From positions 62,001 to 126,000 of the forward strand of contig JAHBXQ010000001.1 of assembly GCA_019636345.1 (NCBI GenBank): DNA of 64,000 nt, in the 5' to 3' direction. Below the pieces are notes generated by a model that did no database searches, had not been told where the DNA came from, and saw only the letters and a program-made list of their open reading frames with translations. The DNA comes from Pirellulales bacterium. GTDB taxonomy: Bacteria > Planctomycetota > Planctomycetia > Pirellulales > Lacipirellulaceae. Of this stretch, positions 38,738 to 46,786 are shown one piece after another (position 1 is the first letter of the stretch; each line of letters starts with the position of its first letter). Made by a program: the position numbers and the translations under genes.

Positions 38738-39718
38738 CTACCGCTCCCGCCGCTGCTGACGGCGCAGCGCCCGGCGATTCGGGGATTCCTCCTCCGCGTC
38801 GTCCTCCGGAGCGGCGACGCCGTACTCGACCGTCGACATCACGGTCGAGCTGATGCGGCGATTGTTCGCATCCCAATCGGTCGACCACGCGGCGACCTTG
38901 CCGCCGGGGGCCTCGGCGCTGACGAGCGAGGCCTCGACAGTCCGCCCTTTGGGCCCCTGGCGAACGGTGCGAACGTAGGCGCAGTGAAGCGTCTTCCCCG
39001 CAATGCGGTGCGGCAACTCGTCGGCGAACGCTTCGATCGTCTCGACTTCGTCGCTTGCCGTGCCCGACGAGCTAGCTGTCGTCCGCTGGCGTTTCAGCAC
39101 GTAAGGGAACTGCTCGGCGGAAAACCACACGCGATCGCTCAACCGACGCCCCTCGAGGTCGTACTCAATCCGCCACACGCTGCAGGCCACGGGGCGACAG
39201 CTCAGAATCACCGTCTCGTTCGGCAATCGCTCGCAGGCGACGATCTCGCCGGGACCGTCCAACTCGGCCCAGTAGGCGGCTTCGATCCACTGCCCTTCGA
39301 GCGAGCGTCCCAGAGTCCTCACCGTGGCGCGACGCCGCAAGCCGAACCGGCGGACGTCGACCTTGGCGAGCACTTCATCTTGGGTCGTCGTCGACTGCGA
39401 AGTCGCCTCGCCCGCGTCGTCGAACGACTCGGTCGTGATCGTGTAGCGGCGCCACGCGCCGGGGCGAAATCGCAACCACGGATGTAGCGGCGCGGGGATC
39501 TGAAACTCAGCCGGCGGATCCTTGCGCAACTCCGCGGGCCCTGGCAACATGCCCGGCGCGGCGAGGACGCTTGCCGGGGCGGGACTCGCATCGGCGAGTT
39601 GCGACGAATCGATCGCCGGCGCTTGCGTGGCTGCGAGCCAACTGCTCGCCGTCAGCAGCCCGAGGGCGAGCCGCGCGCGTCTCCGTGCCGCGAGATTGAG
39701 GAGTTGATCGACGTGCAT
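38738..39718 (-). CDS. Exported planctomycete hypothetical protein
   Basis: The product has 326 residues from ATG 39718; the frame remains open 61 codons further without protein-like sequence. The signal peptide (RLALGLLTASSWLAATQAPA) is followed by a beta-rich domain starting HPWLRFRPGAWRRYTITTESFDDAG. This opening, with repeated Ser/Thr and a V-type strand pattern (QDEVLAKVDVRRFGLRRRATVRTLG), is a type seen repeatedly in planctomycete envelope proteins. The C-terminal tail is highly charged (RRALRRQQRRER). No enzymatic motif is visible. It lies downstream of the SelA-like gene on the same strand. Confidence 0.72.
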   Translation of the reverse strand: MHVDQLLNLAARRRARLALGLLTASSWLAATQAPAIDSSQLADASPAPASVLAAPGMLPGPAELRKDPPAEFQIPAPLHPWLRFRPGAWRRYTITTESFDDAGEATSQSTTTQDEVLAKVDVRRFGLRRRATVRTLGRSLEGQWIEAAYWAELDGPGEIVACERLPNETVILSCRPVACSVWRIEYDLEGRRLSDRVWFSAEQFPYVLKRQRTTASSSGTASDEVETIEAFADELPHRIAGKTLHCAYVRTVRQGPKGRTVEASLVSAEAPGGKVAAWSTDWDANNRRISSTVMSTVEYGVAAPEDDAEEESPNRRALRRQQRRER

Positions 39719-39910
39719 GGACTGACGGAGGGGATCTGGGCGAGGAGCAGAGGCGCCGGTCGACAGGGCGCCGCGGATCGCCCATTTTACCTCCGCCGCC
39801 GCCCGCGCGACAGGCGCCCGCAGTTGGAGGGCGTGCTTCGCTCTTGGTGCACCCCGCAAGGGGGCTGGGATCGTCGTGCAGCCGTGCTTCCGGAAGATCA
39901 ACGGGGCGTC

Positions 39911-41227
39911 TCAACTGCCCAGGGCTTCGACCGCTGCCACGAGATCTTGGTCCCAGCGGGGGAACACGGTTCGCATGTCAAGCACGACCGCCTCGCCGTC
40001 GCGGCGGGACGCGATCGGGCGGGCGCCGCCGGCCAGGGCCGCCGCCAACCGATTGCCGTCGCCGTCGTGCGGCGCGAGGGCGATCTCCAGGGTCGTCGCC
40101 GTCAGGGGACGGGCGCCGCAAAAACCCCACGGGCGAGATTCCTCGCGGCATGTCGCCGAGGCGATCCCCGGCGTCGCGGCCAGGATTGTCGCCAGCCGGG
40201 CGCCCCGCTGTCGCAAGTTGTCGAGCGGAGCCGACAGCAACTGCCACGCCGGCAACGCGAGCCGACACGCATCGGTGTCGTGACGACGGGTCGCATACAC
40301 GCGCAGCGTCGCTGCGAGCATCGCCGCGACGAGCCCGTCGGCCCGCACGATTTCGGCCAGAGGATGCGCAGCGATCTTCGCCACGATCGCCGGCTTGCCG
40401 ACGATCACCCCGCATGCCGGCCCCGCCAGCAGCCCCGACCCGTCGACGATCACGACGTCGGCCCCGGCCGTGAGCCGCGCCGCGATCGGCGCCACAGTCG
40501 CAAGCCCGATGTCCGCCGGGTCGAGAATCCCCGCCAGCGGCGCCACGTCGACGCGCACCGCGTCCCCGCCGGTTGACGGCCATGGTTCGCCGGGCGGGTC
40601 GGTCGCTTCCGGCGCACGAAACGCGACTGCCGCGGCGCAGTCGGTCAGCGGCTGGCCAAGCGGTTGCACCTTGAGCACGGCCCCGGAGCGGGCGCCAAGT
40701 TTGGCCCAGTCGACGGCGCCCGCTTCGTCGCGGGCGGTCAGCACCGTCGCCGTCCGGCCGCCGGCCAGCGCCGAGGCTGCAAGCACAAGCGCCGCGTCGA
40801 CGCTTCCCGTGATCACCGCGTCGGTCCCTGGGATGAGCTCGCCGAACAGACTCGTCGCCTCGGCTCGCAGGGCTGCGGCGTCGGGATGGTAGTCGCCCGC
40901 CAATTGCACCGCGGCATGAACGGCGCCGTCGGCCAGCGCGGGACTCAGCCCCTCGGCGCCGAACACGACCCCCGTCGCGTTGATCCACGGCCCCGGCGCT
41001 GCGGGATCGCTCAACAGCCGCCGGGCGAAGCGCTCGGCGAGGTTTGCCAACGAAGGGGGCTCGAACTGCTCAGCCCGCTTGGCGACCGTCTCGCGGAGAT
41101 CGTCCAGGTAACTGCCGGCGCGCTGGACGAGCGTCGAGCGATTGATCCGTTCGACCACGCCGCGCACCCGCGGATGATCGAGCAGTTCCTGCACCGAGGG
41201 GAGTTTCGGCAGATGAGGCGAGTTCAT
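39911..41227 (-). CDS. SelA-like protein lacking the PLP lysine
   Basis: This 438-residue homologue of L-seryl-tRNA(Sec) selenium transferase matches SelA through its N-terminus (LPSVQELLDHPRVRGVVER) and the block WINATGVVFGAEGLSPALA, where SelA has the INATGVVLHTNLGRAPL type. It also matches late (GPACGVIVGKPAIVAKIAAHPLAEIVRADGLVAAMLAATLRVY). In active SelA the pyridoxal phosphate lysine lies in a segment like SGDKLLGGPQ. Here the aligned segment is DGSGLLAGPA, and the lysine is Gly265. The catalytic role is therefore probably lost. No selB, selC or selD is nearby. It may be a structural or regulatory derivative of SelA, or a PLP-independent enzyme. Confidence 0.8.
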   Translation of the reverse strand: MNSPHLPKLPSVQELLDHPRVRGVVERINRSTLVQRAGSYLDDLRETVAKRAEQFEPPSLANLAERFARRLLSDPAAPGPWINATGVVFGAEGLSPALADGAVHAAVQLAGDYHPDAAALRAEATSLFGELIPGTDAVITGSVDAALVLAASALAGGRTATVLTARDEAGAVDWAKLGARSGAVLKVQPLGQPLTDCAAAVAFRAPEATDPPGEPWPSTGGDAVRVDVAPLAGILDPADIGLATVAPIAARLTAGADVVIVDGSGLLAGPACGVIVGKPAIVAKIAAHPLAEIVRADGLVAAMLAATLRVYATRRHDTDACRLALPAWQLLSAPLDNLRQRGARLATILAATPGIASATCREESRPWGFCGARPLTATTLEIALAPHDGDGNRLAAALAGGARPIASRRDGEAVVLDMRTVFPRWDQDLVAAVEALGS

Positions 41228-41502
41228 GGCGTCCTCGGCGGCGGGGGGAGCGAGAGAATCTGCTCTCGATTATGCTCCTCGCTCGCAAGCCGCGCCAATG
41301 AGCGGCCGCGATGCAACAGCATCTAGCGGCACTTTCCCGACCTCGGGAGCGCGGCCCGAGTCAACTCCCGCACAGACGCAAAGGCAGGTACGGCGACGGG
41401 TTGGCTTGCCCAAGGCTTCCGAACTTGGCAGCCTTCTTTGTGCGCAATCCATTCGAATCAGGGAGCCTTCTTGCGGACTCGCACCATGAGAGACAAACGC
41501 GT

Positions 41503-41730
41503 CTACTTGACCCCGGCCTGCTCGGGGGTCGGGAAGGGATCGTTTGCGGCGAGGCGTTTCGCCTCGTGCGCTTGCCCTGCCGTGCTCGCTCGTCCCGCGA
41601 CGCCGCTGGGGCCGAACGAGCCGCAGCCGACGCTCATGAGAATGACGCCGAGCAGTCCCGCCGTTGCGACGCCTTCAAGCGACGGTCGCGAATCTCGTGC
41701 TGCGCGACGGGAAGAATCGTACTTGCTCAT
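41503..41730 (-). CDS. Small predicted lipoprotein
   Basis: The product has 75 residues. A charged N-terminus is followed by a hydrophobic stretch (VATAGLLGVILMSVGCG) containing a cysteine in lipobox-like context. The tail AANDPFPTPEQAGVK looks like the conserved endings of small planctomycete proteins. It has no clear ribosome-binding site. The next minus-strand gene upstream (41821-42234) also encodes a small exported protein. Confidence 0.55.
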   Translation of the reverse strand: MSKYDSSRRAARDSRPSLEGVATAGLLGVILMSVGCGSFGPSGVAGRASTAGQAHEAKRLAANDPFPTPEQAGVK

Positions 41731-41820
41731 CGCGACGCGTTGCTGCGGTTCTGGAAACAGTCAGAAAGTCCGCCCGGGCGCTTACGCGAGTCGAACGCCA
41801 GCGCCCCGGAGCGAGCCGAA

Positions 41821-42234
41821 TCAGTCGGGTCGCTTCTGCGACATCCACTCTGACATCGTCTGCGGCGCTTCGCGCGAGGCGATCCGCTCTTCGCGACCTT
41901 GGCCGAAGGTGAATATCTCCTTGGTCCCCTCCCAGGCCTTTCTGGCGCCGTCTTTCACCTTCTGGGCGCTCGATTTCACCGGGGCCAGCGGGTCGGCCGG
42001 CATCTTCGGCATCTCGAGCTTGGGCATCGTGATCTTCGGCATCGTCACATTGGGAACCATCCAGGCGAACGGGTTGGTTCCCTTGGGATTGTCGTCGGGA
42101 TCCGTTTGACGCGCGGCTCCCGGTTGCGTCGCGCCGCTCCCCGAGAGACCCTCGTTGATAATCTGTCCGCGGGCCGACGCAGCCACGGCCAACGCCGCGG
42201 CGGCGACCAACCCCAGCCCATATTTGTGCGTCAC
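41821..42234 (-). CDS. Small exported protein with MPK repeats
   Basis: The product has 137 residues. The GTG start at 42234 is preceded by GGAGG at 8-base spacing; a frame continues upstream without a better start. A signal peptide (LGLVAAAALAVAASARG) precedes a mature region with the short repeat MPKITMPKLEMPKMP. A predicted helix follows (VKSSAQKVKDGARKAWEGTKEIF), and it ends in a hydrophilic tail. No known domain was seen. It is divergent from proC. Function unknown. Confidence 0.7.
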   Translation of the reverse strand: MTHKYGLGLVAAAALAVAASARGQIINEGLSGSGATQPGAARQTDPDDNPKGTNPFAWMVPNVTMPKITMPKLEMPKMPADPLAPVKSSAQKVKDGARKAWEGTKEIFTFGQGREERIASREAPQTMSEWMSQKRPD

Positions 42235-42477
42235 AGGTCGAACCTCCGCATACGGAAAACCGTCGCCTGCCGCCCCCATGGCGGCCGCAAGGCGGGGCGG
42301 AGTGTTTCAAAACCCCCTGAGCGGGTAAAGGCCGTTTCGTCGGCACGAGCAATTCGGGGTCCCAGCCGGCGGCGCACCCGCCGCCGGTGTTCCGCTGGCG
42401 CCCGCCCTGCTACCATGCCCCACAGACGCGGCCGGACCATCGGCCGTGGCGTTCTCCTTTGCACCTGTCCTGCCGAT

Positions 42478-43299
42478 ATGTCTGCTTCCGTTGCTCGCTT
42501 GGGTTTCATCGGGTCCGGCCGCATGGCGACCGCTCTGGCTCGCGGATGCGTCGCGGCCGGGCTGACGTCTGCCGAGCAAATCCACGCGAGCGACCCGGTC
42601 GAGGGCGCTCGTATCAGCTTTGCCGCGGCGGTCACCGGCGCCAGCGTGGGCGACGACAACGCCGCAGTTCTGGCGGCGTGCGACACGATCGTGCTGGCGG
42701 TGAAGCCGCAGATGATGGCCGACGTGCTGGCCGGCGTTCGCACTCAGGCGGCGTCCCGGCATCTGTTCGTCTCGATCGCCGCGGGAAAAACGCTCGCTTG
42801 GCTGGCAGAGCAGCTCCCCCCCGAGACGCGGCTGGTGCGCGTCATGCCCAACACCCCTTGTCTGATTGGCGAGGGTGCGAGCTGCTTCAGTCGCGGCGCC
42901 GCGGCGACCGACGCCGATGCGTCGCTCGTGGAGCAACTCCTTGGCAGCGTCGGCCTGGCCCGCGAAGTGGACGAGTCGCTCCTCGACGCCGTGACGGGGC
43001 TCAGCGGATCGGGTCCGGCGTTCGTCTACACGGCGATTGAGGCGATGGCCGCCGGGGCTGTCGCGAAGGGCATGTCCCCCGAACTGGCCCTGGAACTGGC
43101 CGCCGCCACGGCCCGGGGCGCCGCGGGGATGATTCGCGAAACGGGCCTTTCGCCTGCGGAGCTGCGGGCCCAAGTGACGAGCCCCGGGGGGACGACCCTC
43201 GCAGGGCTGCAGACCCTGGAGAACATGGCCGGCGCCGCGGCCTTCCAGGCGGCCGTCGAAGCGGCCGCAAAGCGGTCGATCGAGTTGGGCGAATCGTGA
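42478..43299 (+). CDS. proC: Pyrroline-5-carboxylate reductase
   Basis: This 273-residue enzyme performs the last step of proline synthesis, reducing pyrroline-5-carboxylate with NAD(P)H. ATG 42478 gives the family start (the frame is open further upstream without sense). The Rossmann motif GFIGSGRMA (9-17) is intact, followed by LAVKPQMM and the substrate signature VTGLSGSGPAFVY. A helical dimer domain ends in the TSPGGTTLAGLQTLE block. Length is normal. Two small conserved genes follow on the same strand. Confidence 0.95.
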   Translation: MSASVARLGFIGSGRMATALARGCVAAGLTSAEQIHASDPVEGARISFAAAVTGASVGDDNAAVLAACDTIVLAVKPQMMADVLAGVRTQAASRHLFVSIAAGKTLAWLAEQLPPETRLVRVMPNTPCLIGEGASCFSRGAAATDADASLVEQLLGSVGLAREVDESLLDAVTGLSGSGPAFVYTAIEAMAAGAVAKGMSPELALELAAATARGAAGMIRETGLSPAELRAQVTSPGGTTLAGLQTLENMAGAAAFQAAVEAAAKRSIELGES

Positions 43300-43385
43300 T
43301 AGAATGAACGCCGACTCAAACGGCACGGCGTCGCCGGGCTCGCGTCGCCATTCCCCTTGAGAATTCGCGGTTGCACTTGGAACCC

Positions 43386-43640
43386 ATGTTCGCCATTGTC
43401 GACGACAAGTACATCCCGCTGTACCGCATCATGTGGGTCGCGGCGACGCCCCACTTCTGCGGGGACGAGGAGTGCCAACGCGAGGGTTTCTACGAGGTGC
43501 GACTCGAACAGGGCGAATCGGTCTGGGGCACTGCGGCCGAACGGGACGACGTCCTCCGTAAGCTGGAGGAGTGGCATGACGGCGACGATCTCCCCCCGGG
43601 GGGCGAGGGGGACTACCGCGGCGCCGACGGAAGTTGGTGA
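43386..43640 (+). CDS. Small conserved hypothetical protein
   Basis: The product is 84 residues long. ATG 43386 is preferred over an upstream TTG (43371), which would add five residues. It has a well-formed body (MFAIVDDKYIPLYRIMWVAATPHFCGDEEC) with a CxxxxC pair, and an acidic C-terminal half (DDVLRKLEEWHDGDD). No named domain was recognised. It lies between proC and the next small gene on the same strand, with little spacing, so cotranscription is plausible. Confidence 0.65.
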   Translation: MFAIVDDKYIPLYRIMWVAATPHFCGDEECQREGFYEVRLEQGESVWGTAAERDDVLRKLEEWHDGDDLPPGGEGDYRGADGSW

Positions 43641-43723
43641 CCGACCCGGCTTGCGGCGGCCCGATTGGCGCCCGAACTGATTCTTGCGGACTCGCCGGAG
43701 CCCGCGACGACGGAGCGAACGAC

Positions 43724-44269
43724 ATGGCCGACGCGTCATCCGACGAACTGTTCTGGCGCGAGACGTACTTCATCGTCTTCCCCAGCAACCGGCGCCCGAC
43801 CCTCAAGGCGGTCGAGCAGGCCCTGGCCCGCGCCGACGAGCGGCTGCAACTGGAGAATCCCGCGGCCGACGACAGGGGGGGGTTCGCGTCGCTCTTGGTC
43901 GAATCGCCCGAGGATCACGCCGCGGTCGAGATCAGCTACGAAACGGGCGATGCCATTCTGGAGCAGAATCTCGCCTGGGCGAAGAAGCTGCAGCGACAGC
44001 TCGGGCCCCGGCAGTTGCAGCAATTGATGCTGGCCGACGCCCGGATCGACGTCGCCCACTTCGAGCGAATGCCTGCGGGCGATGCGCCTCGCCCCGAGGA
44101 CGAGTTCGACATGGCCGAAGACCCCTGGGGCGACGGCGACGGAGAGGACGAGTACGGCGAACCGCCGCTGGAGATGCTCGACCCCACGTGCTTGCTGACC
44201 GTGGTCGAGGCGCTGGCCGGCCTCACCGACGGGCTGACGATCGACGCCGCCGCAGGCGAGGTCGTCTGA
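43724..44269 (+). CDS. Conserved planctomycete hypothetical protein
   Basis: The product has 181 residues from ATG 43724. The N-terminal part (FWRETYFIVFPSNRRPTLKAVEQALARADERLQL) and middle (SLLVESPEDHAAVEISYETGDAILEQNLAWAKKL) look like a folded alpha/beta domain. The C-terminus is strongly acidic (EDPWGDGDGEDEYGEPP), and the end (CLLTVVEALAGLTDGLTIDAAAGEVV) is hydrophobic. No signal peptide is present. The stop lies 5 bases before the convergent HtrA-like gene. Function unknown. Confidence 0.7.
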   Translation: MADASSDELFWRETYFIVFPSNRRPTLKAVEQALARADERLQLENPAADDRGGFASLLVESPEDHAAVEISYETGDAILEQNLAWAKKLQRQLGPRQLQQLMLADARIDVAHFERMPAGDAPRPEDEFDMAEDPWGDGDGEDEYGEPPLEMLDPTCLLTVVEALAGLTDGLTIDAAAGEVV

Positions 44270-44274
44270 GACGC

Positions 44275-45456
44275 TTAGCGGGGCTGGTCAGTCGCGGCCC
44301 CATCGACGAGCTTCTGGAAATCGCCCGCCCGGCCGATCGCCGTGCGGCGGCTCAGTAATTCGCCGTCGCGCAAGACGAGCAAGTCCACTTCGCGCCCCAC
44401 CTCGGCGAGCTTGACGAGACTGACCAAGTGGTCGTCGTTCTCGATGGCTGCGCCGTTGAAGCGGAGGATCACGTCGTTTTCACGGAGGTCGGCCCGAGCC
44501 GCGGGCGAACCGCCGGCCACCTTGGTGACGCGCGCCCCGGCCAGCCGCGGCAGGCCGATGAACTGGGCCGCCTGGGCGTCGAACCGCGAGTCGAGCGTCA
44601 CCCCCAGGAACCCGCGTTCCACGTGACCGCGCTCGGCAAGCTGCCGGGCGACGCTCATGACGATGTTGACGGGGATCGAGAATCCGATCCCGTCGTTGCC
44701 CCCCGAGTTGCTGGCGATGGCCGTGTTGAGCCCGATGATCTCGCCCCGCAGGTTCACCAGCGGGCCGCCGCTGTTGCCGGGGTTGATCGCGGCGTCGGTC
44801 TGCATGAAATTTTGGTACTCGACCTCCCCCTCGCCGAGATCGAGGTTCGACCGTCCCTTGGCGCTGATGATCCCCCGCGAAGCGCTCTGCCGAAGGTTGA
44901 ACGGGCTGCCGAACGCCATCACCTGATCGCCGATTTCCATCGAGTCGCTGTCGCCGATTCGCGCGGGGACGAGATCCGGTTCCTCGACCTCCAGAGCCGC
45001 GACGTCGGTCTCGCGGTCGGTCCAAATCCGCTTCGGCCGGAATTGCCGCCCGTCGACGAGTTCCAGCTTGACGTTCTCTTCGTCGGAGTGCTTGATGACG
45101 TGCCGGTTGGTGAGCACGAAATCGCGCTCGCCGATCCGCACGATCACCCCCGAGCCCGCCTCTTCGACGTCGCGACGGAACCGGTACTGGGGCAGCGGGC
45201 GGGCCTCGACGTGGACGACCGAGGGGCTCACCAGTCGCACGACCCGCTTGTAGATGCTCAACTCGCGATCGTACTCGGCGACGTCGCGGTGCAACTCGGC
45301 GAACTCTTGGTCCCGGCGGGCCGCGTCGTTGGCGGAGTCGGCCGCCAGGGCGAACTGGGCCGGTGCTTGGGGGACGCCGCCGAGGATCCCGACGGCGATC
45401 CCTCCGCAGAACGCCGCGGCATTGCGCAATCCCGATCGCGACGAGGAACGCATCAA
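44275..45456 (-). CDS. Trypsin-like S1C serine protease with PDZ domain (HtrA/DegP-like)
   Basis: The product is a 393-residue envelope protease or chaperone. The N-terminal hydrophobic segment (AAAFCGGIAVGILGG) is a signal or anchor, followed by a short coiled-coil-like helix (about 42-70). The catalytic triad is His119 (LTNRHVI), Asp151 (ETDVAALEVE) and Ser229 (PGNSGGPLVN). A single PDZ domain follows (about 290-375, GFLGVTLDSRFDAQAAQ and PAARADLRENDVILRF). This is one PDZ domain, as in DegS or short HtrA proteins. It is convergent with the preceding hypothetical gene. Confidence 0.93.
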   Translation of the reverse strand: MMRSSSRSGLRNAAAFCGGIAVGILGGVPQAPAQFALAADSANDAARRDQEFAELHRDVAEYDRELSIYKRVVRLVSPSVVHVEARPLPQYRFRRDVEEAGSGVIVRIGERDFVLTNRHVIKHSDEENVKLELVDGRQFRPKRIWTDRETDVAALEVEEPDLVPARIGDSDSMEIGDQVMAFGSPFNLRQSASRGIISAKGRSNLDLGEGEVEYQNFMQTDAAINPGNSGGPLVNLRGEIIGLNTAIASNSGGNDGIGFSIPVNIVMSVARQLAERGHVERGFLGVTLDSRFDAQAAQFIGLPRLAGARVTKVAGGSPAARADLRENDVILRFNGAAIENDDHLVSLVKLAEVGREVDLLVLRDGELLSRRTAIGRAGDFQKLVDGAATDQPR

Positions 45457-45585
45457 GCAAAGCTCCGTAGCAGCGAGGCCAGAAACTCGGCCGGGCGACA
45501 GATCCGCGCCCCAATGTCAGCCGACTACGGCAATTCTAGCAGCGAATTCCCTGGCCGTTCGAGAAACCTCGCGGAGCGACGAAGC

Positions 45586-46026
45586 TCAGGTCGCTTCGAG
45601 GTCGCGGAACGAGACGTCGAGGTCGGCCCCGCCATCGAGGACGCGGCTCCAGTCGCCGCCATGGCCGCCGCCCTGGGCGCCCGATTCGGCCGCCCGCTGG
45701 CAGTCGATGCAGGAGGTGGCGTAGGGAAGGGCGCTCAGTCGGGCCATGGGGATCTTGCCGTTGCAGACCTCGCACAGGCCGTAATTGCCGGACCGCATCC
45801 GCTCGAGAGCCGTCTCGATGTTCGCCAGTTCGCGGCTTTCCACCTCGGCCAGCTTCGAGCTGATTTCGTCCTGGGTCGAGTCGAGGGCGGCGTCGACGAC
45901 GTCCCCGCCGAACTGATCGCGGAGCGACTTGAGCATGCTCAGGTCGCCGGCCAGGGCCTTGCGCAACGCATCGCGCCGGTTGACGAGCGTCGTGCGAAGT
46001 TTCAATAGGGCGTCGTTGCGGGCCAT
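45586..46026 (-). CDS. DksA/TraR-type transcription regulator
   Basis: The product has 146 residues from ATG 46026, with AAGAGGT upstream. It has the DksA layout: an N-terminal coiled coil (about 5-80) with a tip motif DxxDxA (Asp42, Asp45, Ala47), then a zinc finger with Cys85, Cys88, Cys106 and Cys109 (LCEVCNGKIP and SCIDCQ). DksA binds the secondary channel of RNA polymerase and, with ppGpp, changes rRNA and stress-gene transcription. The C-terminal tail is glycine-rich and acidic. Preservation of the DxxDxA tip suggests an active regulator rather than a decayed TraR. It is 130 bases from the HtrA-like gene on the same strand. Confidence 0.88.
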   Translation of the reverse strand: MARNDALLKLRTTLVNRRDALRKALAGDLSMLKSLRDQFGGDVVDAALDSTQDEISSKLAEVESRELANIETALERMRSGNYGLCEVCNGKIPMARLSALPYATSCIDCQRAAESGAQGGGHGGDWSRVLDGGADLDVSFRDLEAT

Positions 46027-46786
46027 GGCGGTACCTCTTCTGGTGCTCGGGCCGCTGCTGGACCGGCGATCGCCGTGGGCGGCGCGCAGATCGGAAAGCG
46101 GCGATGCTGCTGCGGACTTGGGGTCTCTTGTTCCGTGATTGCCGGCGATCGTTCGCGATTGTGCCCGTCGGCCGGGAAGGCGCCCGATCCTGGCTCGTCG
46201 CCAGGACTTGCGCCGACCGGCAAAATGCTGCAATCGCGAACGCACCGTAACTATAGTACGCAACTCCCGAAAAAAGGGTCGCGCGGCCTGCCACGACTTG
46301 CGAATGGTGCGAAACGCCCTGCGGGGCGGGCTCCCCTTGGGAGCGCAAACCGCTGTTGGGTTTCGACTTAGATTCGCAGCAGATCGCTCGACGAAGCCCG
46401 TCCCTCGGCGGTACGCCAACGCCTGGACAGTTCGTTTTCTCTGGCTGGCGCGCATGTCTCCGAGCTTTCGCCCGGAGCTGCGCGTTTTTCGGCATCTCTG
46501 TTATCGGCGGAGGGTCCGGGGCTCTTGATCCGAACCGGCGGATTCCAGCGAGATTGACGGTCTTGCGACCTGCGCTGCGGGAGACCGGCGCCTGATCGCG
46601 ATGTCGATACCGAAAGTCGCTCCGCCGAAAATCAGGGGAATGCAACGACGCGGGCGTAACCTAGCCTTTCGTGTCGCAGACCACGCGTCGCGGGCCGAGC
46701 TTGCGCCTGGAGCCCCCCGGGCATACGGCCGTTATCGACCGCCGGCATGCTTCGCCCGTTACTACTCGCCCTGCACTGTTCGCGTT
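46027..46786. other. Intergenic region between divergent dksA-like and FHA genes
   Basis: The region is 760 bases long. It must carry promoters for both flanking genes. A frame joined to the FHA gene is open from 46601 but has no protein-like sequence before 46787. An AT-richer patch at about 46240-46275 (TATAGT) is a possible promoter for the dksA-like gene, with low certainty. No repeat or RNA gene was recognised. Confidence 0.5.

Noticed and set aside
39911-41227. Calling this gene a functional selA
   Set aside because: The PLP lysine is absent and no selB, selC or selD is in the window.
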